DNA of 64,000 nucleotides, from assembly GCA_035610835.1 (NCBI GenBank), contig CM069447.1, positions 22,183,259 through 22,247,258 on the forward strand. Direction: 5' to 3'. Below, in pieces: positions 22,881 to 34,800 of the stretch (position 1 is its first letter; the number at the start of each line of letters is the position of its first letter). The position numbers were made by a program, and so were the translations under genes. The notes under the pieces are model-generated. The model was not told the DNA's origin. It did not search any database and saw nothing but the letters and a program-made list of their open reading frames with translations. This DNA is from Ophiura sarsii. Taxonomy: Eukaryota; Echinodermata; Ophiuroidea; Amphilepidida; Ophiuridae.

Positions 22881-23806
22881 TCAATATGACAACTGTCTAT
22901 AGGAAATAACTCGTGTTCTATACATTGCATATTCTTCTAATTTGGAGAGTGACAAGATATGTATATAATTGTTATATACGGTAAAGATAAAGTAAATACG
23001 ACATTTACATTGTTAGGGACTGGTCATTTTATGCGTGATTATGGCCCGTTTGTATGGTAAATCACTCAATATGACAACTGTCTATAGGGAATAACTCGTC
23101 TTCTATACATTGCATAATCTTCTAATTTGGAGAGTGGCAAGATATGTATATACTTATTGTATATGGTAAATATAAAGTAAATACGACATTTACATTGTTA
23201 GAGACTGGTCATTTTATGCGTGATTATGGCCCGTTTGTATGGTAAATCACTCAATATGACAACTGTCTATAGGGAATAACTCGTCTTCTATACATTGCAT
23301 AATCTTCTAATTTGGAGAGTGGCAAGATATGTATATACTTATTGTATATGGTAAATATAAAGTAAATATGACATGTACATTGTTAGGGACTGGTCATTTC
23401 ATGCGTGATTATGGCCCGTTTGTATGGTAAATCACTGAATATGACAACTGTCTATAGGGAATAACTCGTCTTCTATACATTGCATAATCTTCTAATTTGG
23501 AGAGTGACAAGATATGTATATAATTGTTATATACGGTAAAGATAAAGTAAATACGACATTTACATTGTTAGGGACTGGTCATTTTATGCGTGATTATGGC
23601 CCGTTTGTATGGTAAATCACTCAATATGACAACTGTCTATAGGGAATAACTCGTCTTCTATACATTGCATAATCTTCTAATTTGGAGAGTGGCAAGATAT
23701 GTATATACTTATTGTATATGGTAAATATAAAGTAAATACGACATGTACATTGTTAGGGACTGGTCATTTCATGCGTGATTATGGCCCATGTATATGGAAT
23801 GCGCGA
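22881..23806. repeat. 185-bp tandem array, five copies
   Basis: TCAATATGACAACTGTCTAT marks each unit start at 22881, 23066, 23251, 23436 (G for C) and 23621. Each unit also carries TTAGGGACTGGTCATTT. Units fall into two subtypes (GTGGCAAG with ACTTATTGTATATGG, or GTGACAAG with AATTGTTATATACGG). Confidence 0.95.
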
Positions 23807-24329
23807 GTGTTACATGTAGTCTTACATAGGGTGCAACGGGTGAAATTCATTATTTAAACTAATTATATGACAGTAGTGTATTATGCAACAATCAATTAAA
23901 ACCCTTTTCGTTATCGCAATGCGTTTCTTTTTTGATAAGGGACCGGTCACAACCGCATTATAGACGCTATGAAGTAATAACTATTGTGTCAATTATTGTA
24001 GCGTTGTATTTGCCATTGAAGTCATGGAATGATTGTATTTTCTTTGCATTTACTTAACTTGACGGTTATAATTTATCTTCCGTGTTTAATAAATGCATTA
24101 AAAGTACGAAATGCATTGTGACGGACTGGTCATTTTACATGTGGTAGACAGAGAGAAAGAAGGACAAACAACAACCACCGAAAAAAGTTCAAAAATAAAG
24201 AAGAACAAAAAACCAAAAGAGAGGAAAAACAAAAACAATATGTGACAAACAGATGAATAAAATAAACCAGTTAATGAGCCACGCGAATAACGAAAATGTT
24301 ATATTAATACATTATTAAAAACACCAATG

Positions 24330-24410
24330 GCTCCCGCCATGAGGATTTGAACCCGTGTCTCTGCATAGGAATAGGCCAACGCGCTAACCAATTGAGCTAA
24401 TCGCCCATCT
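24330..24410 (-). repeat. tRNA-like head, unit 1
   Basis: On the minus strand an A box, TAGCTCAATTGG, and a B box, GGTTCAAATCC, lie about 34 bases apart. The acceptor and T-arm sequences do not pair properly, so this is a tRNA-derived SINE head or tRNA pseudogene. The long minus-strand frame through it is the usual spurious translation of tRNA sequence. An identical copy lies 2729 bp downstream. Confidence 0.6.
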
Positions 24411-25794
24411 ATGCAATACCAAGCCAAATCAAGTGTCATATTATCTTCGGCTTTAGAAATGAGCACTGATTCACAATACACCTTTCATAGTAACGCCTTA
24501 TAGCGTCTTTTTATTCAGAACCATGCCCTCGTACTATCAGAGTATGGTCAACCGTTGCGTTTGTCCATCCATTGAAAAGCATGCACATCGGTCGATTGTC
24601 CCCGATAAATAATAGAACTAACTCCTATTATCTATTTAATTTAGACGGACAATCGTGTACACGCGTGCAATTCAATACGGTCAACCGTGTAATGGTTGTC
24701 CATCACCGCGTCATTAGAATGCCAAAGACAGGGTTCGGCGAATTACCTACAATGTAATGTTTATACCACTGTGGACGATGCTATTTAATATAATTCTCTT
24801 TCTTTAGCTTTGGCCTTGTTATTATAGTGTTATAAATGTAATAATTCTGTAATAAATGATTGCCGCGGTATGCTACGCGAGCAATGTCGTGCGCTATGTC
24901 CGAGCCGCTTGGAGAGATATGCGCGAGGCGTGCCAATCGATGTGCACGAAGCGCTGCGCGCGAGACGTATAGATTGTGAATCATGATCTGTACACGAACA
25001 ATGAATGTAATGACTGAACCTATTCATATCTTGCCTGTATTGATATGTAATGAACCGCAATCATGGCAATGTTAGTTACCATCTCATTGTTCATGTTATT
25101 TCTTGGTAACAAAGTCGAGTGCTATGCTCGAAGTTTATGCAAACGCGTAGCGCAAGCTGTAACCAAGGGATACGCATGGGATTGGGTCGAGCGCCACGCA
25201 CGAACCGTCAAAGTTGTATTTAAATCGTATTTTATAATGTTCTCGTGTTTATCGAGGTATCAGATGCTTTTTTTAAAATAAATAAGTCAGGCTTCCTTGA
25301 ATAATAGGAGCAAATATGCAGGTTTAGGTATTTAATACGACCAGTCCCTAAGTCAGTACTGTAGACACCGCTTGATTATGGTATATCAGGAGATTCATAG
25401 CATCTCTATTTACTGAAAATTTGATCAAAAAAGACTTACAAATAAAAAAGTTGTGGCTAAAAATGTAAAATCAGATGATTTTTTTTGGACTTCATTCAGA
25501 CAATTCAGGAAAATTGGTGTTGGACCACATAGTCCATTTCTTTGCTAATATCCCACTTTAAGGGACTATTTTCAAGCGCTGATTTTGCAACAAACTTGTT
25601 TTGGGAGCTTGAGCTATCTACTAAGTGATATCCCTCCCCCGCCCCCACCAATCAATGTTGAGGGTCCCAACGACCGTGGTGATGAAACGGTTCCGAACAA
25701 CATTGAATGGGGGGACTGGGGGGTTGATTTCAACGAAGTCCTCAAAGTGGTTCAACAGTTATTTCCGGAATTGTCTGAGGCTATTGGTAAATGC

Positions 25795-26535
25795 TCAATA
25801 TGACAACTGTCTATAGGAAATAACTCGTGTTCTATACATTGCATATTCTTCTAATTTGGAGAGTGACAAGATATGTATATAATTGTTATATACGGTAAAG
25901 ATAAAGTAAATACGACATTTACATTGTTAGGGACTGGTCATTTTATGCGTGATTATGGCCCGTTTGTATGGTAAATCACTCAATATGACAACTGTCTATA
26001 GGGAATAACTCGTCTTCTATACATTGCATAATCTTCTAATTTGGAGAGTGGCAAGATATGTATATACTTATTGTATATGGTAAATATAAAGTAAATACGA
26101 CATTTACATTGTTAGAGACTGGTCATTTTATGCGTGATTATGGCCCGTTTGTATGGTAAATCACTCAATATGACAACTGTCTATAGGGAATAACTCGTCT
26201 TCTATACATTGCATAATCTTCTAATTTGGAGAGTGGCAAGATATGTATATACTTATTGTATATGGTAAATATAAAGTAAATATGACATGTACATTGTTAG
26301 GGACTGGTCATTTCATGCGTGATTATGGCCCGTTTGTATGGTAAATCACTGAATATGACAACTGTCTATAGGGAATAACTCGTCTTCTATACATTGCATA
26401 ATCTTCTAATTTGGAGAGTGACAAGATATGTATATAATTGTTATATACGGTAAAGATAAAGTAAATACGACATGTCCATTGTTAGGGACTGGTCATTTCA
26501 TGCGTGATTATGGCCCATGTATATGGAATGCGCGA
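25795..26535. repeat. 185-bp tandem array, four copies
   Basis: Unit starts lie at 25795, 25980, 26165 and 26350. The last unit combines features of units 4 and 5 of the first array, as expected from loss of one unit by unequal exchange. Confidence 0.95.
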
Positions 26536-27058
26536 GTGTTACATGTAGTCTTACATAGGGTGCAACGGGTGAAATTCATTATTTAAACTAATTATATGAC
26601 AGTAGTGTATTATGCAACAATCAATTAAAACCCTTTTCGTTATCGCAATGCGTTTCTTTTTTGATAAGGGACCGGTCACAACCGCATTATAGACGCTATG
26701 AAGTAATAACTATTGTGTCAATTATTGTAGCGTTGTATTTGCCATTGAAGTCATGGAATGATTGTATTTTCTTTGCATTTACTTAACTTGACGGTTATAA
26801 TTTATCTTCCGTGTTTAATAAATGCATTAAAAGTACGAAATGCATTGTGACGGACTGGTCATTTTACATGTGGTAGACAGAGAGAAAGAAGGACAAACAA
26901 CAACCACCGAAAAAAGTTCAAAAATAAAGAAGAACAAAAAACCAAAAGAGAGGAAAAACAAAAACAATATGTGACAAACAGATGAATAAAATAAACCAGT
27001 TAATGAGCCACGCGAATAACGAAAATGTTATATTAATACATTATTAAAAACACCAATG

Positions 27059-27139
27059 GCTCCCGCCATGAGGATTTGAACCCGTGTCTCTGCATAGGAA
27101 TAGGCCAACGCGCTAACCAATTGAGCTAATCGCCCATCT
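27059..27139 (-). repeat. tRNA-like head, unit 2
   Basis: Identical copy of 24330-24410, with the same A and B boxes and the same unpaired arms. Confidence 0.6.
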
Positions 27140-28230
27140 ATGCAATACCAAGCCAAATCAAGTGTCATATTATCTTCGGCTTTAGAAATTAGCACTGATT
27201 CACAATACACCTTTCATAGTAACGCCTTATAGCGTCTTTTTATTCAGAACCATGCCCTCGTACTATCAGAGTATGGTCAACCGTTGCGTTTGTCCATCCA
27301 TTGAAAAGCATGCACATCGGTCGATTGTCCCCGATAAATAATAGAACTAACTCCTATTATCTATTTAATTTAGACGGACAATCGTGTACACGCGTGCAAT
27401 TCAATACGGTCAACCGTGTAATGGTTGTCCATCACCGCGTCATTAGAATGCCAAAGACAGGGTTCGGCGAATTACCTACAATGTAATGTTTATACCACTG
27501 TGGACGATGCTATTTAATATAATTCTCTTTCTTTAGCTTTGGCCTTGTTATTATAGTGTTATAAATGTAATAATTCTGTAATAAATGATTGCCGCGGTAT
27601 GCTACGCGAGCAATGTCGTGCGCTATGTCCGAGCCGCTTGGAGAGATATGCGCGAGGCGTGCCAATCGATGTGCACGAAGCGCTGCGCGCGAGACGTATA
27701 GATTTTTAATCATGATCTGTACACGAACAATGAATGTAATGACTGAACCTATTCATATCTTGCCTGTATTGATATGTAATGAACCGCAATCATGGCAATG
27801 TTAGTTACCATCTCATTGTTCATGTTATTTCTTGGTAACAAAGTCGAGTGCTATGCTCGAAGTTTATGCAAACGCGTAGCGCAAGCTGTAACCAAGGGAT
27901 ACGCATGGGATTGGGTCGAGCGCCACGCACGAACCGTCAAAGTTGTATTTAAATCGTATTTTATAATGTTCTCGTGTTTATCGAGGTATCAGATGCTTTT
28001 TTTAAAATAAATAAGTCAGGCTTCCTTGAATAATAGGAGCAAATATGCAGGTTTAGGTATTTAATACGACCAGTCCCTAAGTCAGTACTGTAGACACCGC
28101 TTGATTATGGTATATCAGGAGATTCATAGCATCTCTATTTACTGAAAATTTGATCAAAAAAGACTTACAAATAAAAAAGTTGTGGCTAAAAATGTAAAAT
28201 CAGATGATTTTTTTTGGACTTCATTCAGAC

Positions 28231-28501
28231 AATTCAGGAAAATTGGTGTTGGACCACATAGTCCATTTCTTTGCTAATATCCCACTTTAAGGGACTATTT
28301 TCAAGCGCTGATTTTGCAACAAACTTGTTTTGGGAGCTTGAGCTATCTACTAAGTGATATCCCTCCCCCGCCCCCACCAATCAATGTTGAGGGTCCCAAC
28401 GACCGTGGTGATGAAACGGTTCCGAACAACATTGAATGGGGGGACTGGGGGGTTGATTTCAACGAAGTCCTCAAAGTGGTTCAACAGTTATTTCCGGAAT
28501 T
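28231..28501. repeat. large tandem duplication, third partial leader
   Basis: A third copy of the leader, starting AATTCAGGAAAATTGG and stopping at TTCCGGAATTG. The array does not follow. It matches unit 2 (with the C-rich segment) rather than unit 1. Confidence 0.9.
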
Positions 28502-29411
28502 GTAGGTTGGTTGTGAAAAGAGCGTGATTTTCGGGTTGAAACCGGTTCTCGGTTTGGGGGAGTTCTTGTACTCTGGTAAAATAAGAATATAATTAAAGAG
28601 ACATTGACACTGCATGTATGCATATTATGTTGGAATAGTATTATAAATAAAGTATTTGAGACCTTTATATTAAAGTGATTAACCATTATATAACTTAATG
28701 TGGACAGCTAGTAATGCATTTGATCCTTTTGACGGAGTCTTTCTTTCCTTTTCGTAAAACAACCAGACCATGTCACTAAAGAATAATATCAAGCCAGAAT
28801 AGTCCCTGAAATATCTGCGTGGATACTGCCTGTGTGTCAATATTGACTGAGCCATTTGTGTCATTTGTGTACATGATTTTCTTGTCATTCGCACCAATAA
28901 ATAACACATTCCTATTATTAAAGGTACGATGATTAGTAACTAGACGTAATAAATACGCCCTGATCGCGTGTCCCCCTCCCGGCCCAACACGTAGTATTAT
29001 CAAAGACCTACTCAAATGGCTCAACCAAAGCTGTTCTAATTAGCGGCATATCCCCGACTCTATTTGCCGACTTCCAAGATGTTCCAACCCGCCGCGGGCT
29101 ACTCCCATCTCAGTGACTCTGTAGACGTCCAGTACGGAATAAACCGTGTACTACTACAACACATTTGAATTGTTATGAGCATGCGCACATCAGTTACGTG
29201 ACGTCTAACAAGACATTGCCCTGATATCCGGAAATATAAGGTGCAAAACCATATGTATTAATTTGAAACACTAATGTGACAAAACGAAAGAACATTTGTC
29301 ATCAACAAGTTTCAGCGCCGTTCATTTTAGTAACACTGATTATTAACCCCCAACCCCTTTAAAAAAAAGGGAAAAAAGACTAAAGAAAACGTCGTAAATA
29401 TCATGTCGTAT
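28502..29411. other. intergenic, no supported gene
   Basis: A short CpG-rich patch near 29050-29220 holds an ATG at 29079 followed by 29 codons, but nothing else supports an exon. Confidence 0.4.
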
Positions 29412-29415
29412 TTAA

Positions 29416-29655
29416 ACACTTTCCACGCGGTTATTGGTTTTACCGTATACAAAACAGATTTCCCAACTTTCAAAGTCTTATCTCAAGAATTACTGAACCA
29501 ATACTGGACATGCCTGTACCTTATTTCCAATGCATTTCTCATCAATGCATTTCTCATGGTGATTCCGAATATTGTGTTGACATTCAATTTAAATGTTGAC
29601 ATTTTTGAAACTTATTGTGAACTGTCGTCTGCGGACGCCTGCCGCGTGGAAAATG
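29416..29655. mobile_element. TTAA MITE, CACTTTCCACGCGG family, copy 1
   Basis: The ends ACACTTTCCACGCGG and its inverse are flanked by TTAA (29412-29415 and 29656-29659). The interior phrase GGTTTTACCGTATACAAAAC is shared with the copies at 32093, 37830 and 38073. The 96-codon plus-strand frame over it is not a gene. Confidence 0.8.
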
Positions 29656-29866
29656 TTAAAGAAAACGCTCAGATTCTCGCGGCGCAAAATTAGATAAACC
29701 TTATTAGTTTGATTTTGAATTTTCCCTTGAACAATATTCAGTTTTTCATAAAAAAGTTGTCTTTCTTGTTGCCGAATAAAAGTCCGGTCTATTGCTTTAC
29801 ATTTATTTTATTCCTTCCAATTATAAGTTTTAATCAGTTCTTTGGTGGATCTGATGAACACTCACG

Positions 29867-30123
29867 CAGCCCTTTTATGGCAAAATAATGTATCTTTATG
29901 TAGTTTTCTAACAGTATACTTCCTTTTAACATGATCAAAGTTAGCTTTTTTCTCCATAAATCATGTAGTGGTAATAGGCAGTATATTACTTTTATTGTCT
30001 GTACAAGTTTCAACCTTTTCCTCAGTGAGGATTATTGAACCAAGTTAACACAATCCATGTTAAAAGGAAGTATATCCTTAGGAAAGTACATATAAGATAC
30101 ATCCTTTTCCCATAAAAGGGCTG
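29867..30123. mobile_element. 257-bp inverted-repeat MITE
   Basis: The ends CAGCCCTTTTATGG and its inverse carry further inverted blocks inside (AATGTATCTTATATG-like and TTAAAAGGAAGTATA). The CAG...CTG ends suggest hAT, but no 8-bp duplication is clear. Confidence 0.6.
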
Positions 30124-30532
30124 CACGGTGTAAATACCTTCAGCGTTATTTTGGATCGTCTTGGCGATGTTGGTCATTTGATCTAGCCACTATCTGAAAA
30201 TTGAAACACAAATACAGAAAGTTACACAATAATAGGGATTTATGCACCTATCTTACTATTTTACGCAAATATCTTGTAGGGGTGTATAGGGGGTGTGTGT
30301 TCTCAACCAAAAGTAAGTTATTACCAGTTAATGAATATGCTCATGGCGGGGCTCATGACTCCAAAACTATAGCTCGTACCGTCAATTATGGAATCATAAT
30401 TTGGTTTTATTTTAGATTTTGCAAATAAAGATTGACTGCATATTAATAAAAGATATGTGTTAAGAGCCAAAACAAATTAACATAGTACGTTATTTTTCAA
30501 TTAAGCGTATGCATTTCCTACAAGCAGCCTGT

Positions 30533-31060
30533 CAGCTTGTATCGGGTGAGTATCGGAAGTTGTCGTGTGAACTGGTATCGTGTGATAACTGGTGTGCTTG
30601 TATCGGGTGAGTATAGGGAGTTGGCGTGTGTGCTGGTATCGGGTGATACTACCTGGTGCGCTTGTATCAGGTGAGTATTGGGAGTTGTCGTGTGTGCTAG
30701 TATCGGGTGATACCTGGTGTGCTTGTATCGTATCGGGTGAGTATCGGGAGCGCTTGTATCGGGTGAGTATCGGGAGTTGTCGTGTGTGCTAGTATCGGGT
30801 GATACCTGGTGTGCTTGTATCGGGTGAGTATCGGGAGTTGTCGTGTGTGATTGTATCGGGTGATACCTGGTGTACCTGAATCGGGTGAGTTTCGGGAGTT
30901 GTCGTGTGTGCTCGGGTGATACGGGGTGTGCTTATATCGGGTGAGTGTCGGGAGTTGTCGTGTGTGCTGGTATCGGGTGATATCTGGTGTGCTTGTATCG
31001 GGTGAGTTTCGGGAGTTGTCGTGTGTGCTGATATCAGGTGATACCTGGTGTACCAGTATA
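30533..31060. repeat. minisatellite of about 60 bp
   Basis: About eight or nine irregular copies of a unit built from CTTGTATCGGGTGAGTATCG, GGAGTTGTCGTGTGTGCT and GTATCGGGTGATACC, with length changes between copies. Both strands are open for up to 128 codons because of the repeat; this is not coding. Confidence 0.9.
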
Positions 31061-31565
31061 GAGTGTGATTGCACCTCTGGCATCGTGTGTGCCAGAAACG
31101 GCTAGCTGTGTGTGTCAGAAACCTGCGATAGCGTGTGTACCAGAAACGGGCGATATGCCTTTATCGAATTTCATTCACGCGTCCACTATGCTGTTGCCTT
31201 CAATGAAAACAATTTATTTTATATTCGTCTCAGGGATTGGCCTGGGTTTTGATAATTATTGGAACTTACTTTCACATCCAACAACCTCAAATCGCAAACA
31301 AATACGCAGATGCCATTCTGTAGGATGTATCCTGATTGTAGTTGTAACCACTGGTGCGGGGAAAAGATTTTGAACAGGGGTATTGTCATCGGTGTTTCCA
31401 TTGAATATCTAGAAACAATGAGATGTACGGAAACTATATATTATATTCCTACAAAAAATAAGGTAACATTTTGTCTTTATAAGACATCCATGAACACCAG
31501 GGCGACTATGAAATGTTAGTAAGTAGACTTGTCGAGTATTCCAATGTACTTACTAATGAACTTAC

Positions 31566-31882
31566 CAAGGCATCTTGCTGGTTGATGTCCTTGACGTACA
31601 TCCATGATGAACCACCATCAATGATGTAATCAACCGTATACTTGGTGATATACTTATTCTGATTTAGGAATCCTTGTACCACTAGCCCTGATACCTGCAT
31701 TGATTCACCCAGATCTGCTTGTATCCATTGGTTAAGGTCGTTAATGGCGGCCATCCAAGGCCAACCACTATCCACATTCAACCGGCCTTTACTGGCAGTA
31801 TAGGTATCGCTGAACTCACTAGAAGCGGTAATCTGATTGTCTTGTATGGTACCATCTCCCATGCCCAGCGGAATTGCACAAT
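31566..31882 (-). CDS. exon: N-terminal part of F5/8C (discoidin) domain
   Basis: 317 bp, entering in phase 1 (acceptor CAG at 31883-31885) and leaving in phase 0 (donor GTAAG at 31561-31565). It encodes about 106 residues starting with the conserved Cys of the domain. It shows the family order CAIPLGM, then ITASSEF, then GWPWMAAINDLNQWIQADLG and the KYTVDYI...W strand. An F5/8C domain is about 150 residues, so roughly the last third, with the closing Cys, must be in a further exon that I could not locate. The reading frame is intact. Confidence 0.85.
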
Positions 31883-34800
31883 CTGAAATGAATAAGCAGT
31901 ACTGGCACTTAATACCAATAACGACGGAGAGGGCTTATTCATATTCCATACATTCATTTTGATTGTTACCGAAAATATATTTGGATTTTAATTCATAAAA
32001 ATGTTCAATATATTTTATTATTTGGAACAATCTTGCAATGGAGCAAGTCTTTTACCACGAACAAGCAGCACAAAATAAAATCTTTGTTTTAAGCCATTTC
32101 CACGTGGCTATTGGTTTTACCATATACAAAACAGATTTTTCAGAAACCTTTCCTAACTTTCAAAGGCTATCTGAAGAATTACTGAACCAATACTAGGAAT
32201 GTTTGTACTTATTTTAATGCATTTCTCATAGTGATTCCAAATGTGGTAATGGAACTTAATTGTATTGACATTTTAAAACATTTGGTGAAATTGCGTCGTC
32301 TGCCGACGTCTGCCGCGTGAAAAGTGTTAACCTTTGTCCTACTGTGTCTTTTTTTGTTACATGGTTTACTAAGGGGTGGGGAAGGAAGGATTCGCACCAG
32401 TTCTTATGCGATGAATAAAACATGTTATCAATCGATCTTGACAAACAAAAAACTATTCCTTTGCAACGACACCGACTTTACCCAATCAAATCCAATTGAA
32501 GTATACCTGTGCAATTCAAACCATCACCGGTCCAGCCTGGATTACATTCGCAGGTGAAACTACCGTCTGTGTTTGTGCATGCAGCGTTGCTATCGCAGCT
32601 ATGTCCAGATCCTTCGCCACTGCATTCATCTTGATCTGTAGTTTGAAACAATATTGATAGTATAAATGAACGATTTATTTGAAGGAAACCCTGTAAGAAG
32701 AACAGTTATGCTGTAAGGGATCTTAATCGATCAAATAAAATAAAATAATACCTATGCAATTGGAACCGTCACCGGTCCAGCCTGGATTACATTCGCACGT
32801 GAAACTACCGGCTGTGTTTGTGCATGCAGCGTTGCTATCGCAGCTATGTCCAGATCCTTCGCCACTGCATTCATCTTGATCTGTAGTATGAAACAATATT
32901 GATAGTATAAATGAACGATTTATTTGAAAGAAACCTTGTAAAAAGAACAGTTATGCTGAAAGGGCCGGGTGAAAGGGATCTTAACCGATCAAATGAAATA
33001 AATGTATACCTGTGCAATTGAAACCATCACCGGTCCAGCCTGGATTACATTCGCACGTGAAACTACCGTCTGTGTTTGTGCATGCAGCGTTGCTATCGCA
33101 GCTATGTCCAGATCCTTCGCCACTGCATTCATCTTGATCTGTGGTTTGAAACAATATTGATAGTATAAATGAACGATTTATTTGAAGGAAACCCTGTAAG
33201 AAGAACAGTTATGCTATAAGGGATCTTAATCGATAAAATAAAATAAAATAATACCTATGCAATTGGAACCGTCACCGGTCCAGCCTGGATTGCATTCGCA
33301 CGTGAAACTACCGTCTGTGTTTGTGCATGCAGCGTTGCTATCGCAGCTATGTCCAGATCCTTCGCCACTGCATTCATCTTGATCTGTGGTTTGAAACAAT
33401 ATTGATAGTATAAATGAACGATTTATTTGAAAGAAACCTTGTAAAAAGAACAGTTATGCTGAAAGGGCCGGGTGAAAGGGATCTTAACCGATCAAATGAA
33501 ATAAATGTATACCTGTGCAATTGAAACCATCACCGGTCCAGCCTGGATTACATTCGCACGTGAAACTACCGTCTGTGTTTGTGCATGCAGCGTTGCTATC
33601 GCAGCTATGTCCAGATCCTTCGCCACTGCATTCATCTTGATCTGTAGTTTAAAACAATATTGATAGTATAAATGAACGATTTATTTGAAGGAAACCCTGT
33701 AAGAAGAACAGTTATGCTGTAAGGGATCTTAACCGATCAAATAAAATAAAATTATACCTATGCAATTGGAACCGTCACCGGTCCAGCCTGGATTACATTC
33801 GCACGTGAAACTACCGTCTGTGTTTGTGCATGCAGCGTTGCTATCGCAGCTATGTCCAGATCCTTCGCCACTGCATTCATCTTGATCTGTAGTTTGAAAC
33901 AATATTGATAGTATATAAATGAACGATTTATTTGTAAGAAACCCTGTAAGAAGAACAGTTATGCTGTAAGGGATCTTAACTGATTAAATAAAATAAAATG
34001 TATACCTAGGCAATTGGAACTGTCCCAATCCAATTCATCGAGCGCCTGGTGTTGGCGTACTCAAACGTCACATAAATGATGCACAATGTTTTGCTATTAT
34101 GTGAACCATCGCTCCTATGATTCAGTGGTGAGGAGACTCACCAATTGAGGATGAAGCTATACATGGATTAGGTTTGGTTTCTTACCAATGTCACATGTTG
34201 CGCCTGTGTAGCCGTTTTTACAATGACATCTAAATGATCCAATGTCATCAATACATGCTCCTCCGTTCAGACAAGGGCTTGAAATACACTCGTTGAAGGC
34301 TGGAACAAATGGAAACAGGCGATTGTTAATAGGGATGAACTGGGGATTTCTGAGTGCAAAGTTAGAGCACTTCCCGCTGCATATCTTTCCCGGGGGGGGG
34401 GGGAGCACTCATGTATAACAGTTGTAATCATCCGTGTGTATCCACTCTCAAAAACTACCCTTTTAAACACGGAACCTCAAAGAAGAAAAAGCATAGCAAA
34501 GGACATACATAGGTCCTCAAGACAGAGTTTATACGGGGAAAATATGAAGTTTGATTCAGTTTTGTTAGTAAATTTGTCTTGTACGCCTAACCATTTTCGG
34601 CTATTTTTATAATGACAATAACATATGTATATCGGCCCAAGCAACCCTTATCACGGATTCAGGTTAAAAAAGACACCCGTATTCTTTAAAATTGGCGATT
34701 TTGATACCTAGCACGGGTCCGCGCGGGTCCGCGTTGTGGTCGAAAAAAGCACCCTTAGATATGCCGCATATCTATCGATTTATGCGGAAGGGCTAAAGGG

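Larger units (their letters stand above)
22611..25501. repeat. large tandem duplication, unit 1
   Basis: The order is a 270-bp leader (22611-22880), a 185-bp array of five copies, then about 1.7 kb of body with a tRNA-like head. The whole series repeats as unit 2, with matching points exactly 2729 bp apart from the array end onward. The two bodies are almost identical, so the duplication is recent. I see no transposase or polymerase, and the unit class is unknown. Confidence 0.9.
25502..28230. repeat. large tandem duplication, unit 2
   Basis: Same order as unit 1. The leader (25502-25794) has an extra C-rich segment near 25631-25655, and the array has four copies instead of five. The body is nearly identical to unit 1. 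GACCAGTCCCTAA at 28068-28080 (25339-25351 in unit 1) is the inverse of the TTAGGGACTGGTC in the array units, as if the body were bounded by inverted ends. Confidence 0.9.

Noticed and set aside
22614..22902. Frames shared by the tandem leader copies
   Set aside because: They overlap on both strands, and the extra C-rich segment in units 2 and 3 changes the reading; identity reflects recent duplication.
24299..24481. A 60-codon minus-strand frame containing RLAQLVSALAYS
   Set aside because: This is the well-known spurious translation of tRNA-like sequence (A box to B box).
29403..29693. A 96-codon frame, MSYLNTFHAVIGF...
   Set aside because: It coincides with a TTAA MITE that has three other copies without this frame.
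30592..31083. Repetitive Thr/Ser/Pro or Gly/Ser-rich proteins on either strand
   Set aside because: Both strands of the 60-bp minisatellite are open; copy lengths vary by non-multiples of three, so no selection for frame.
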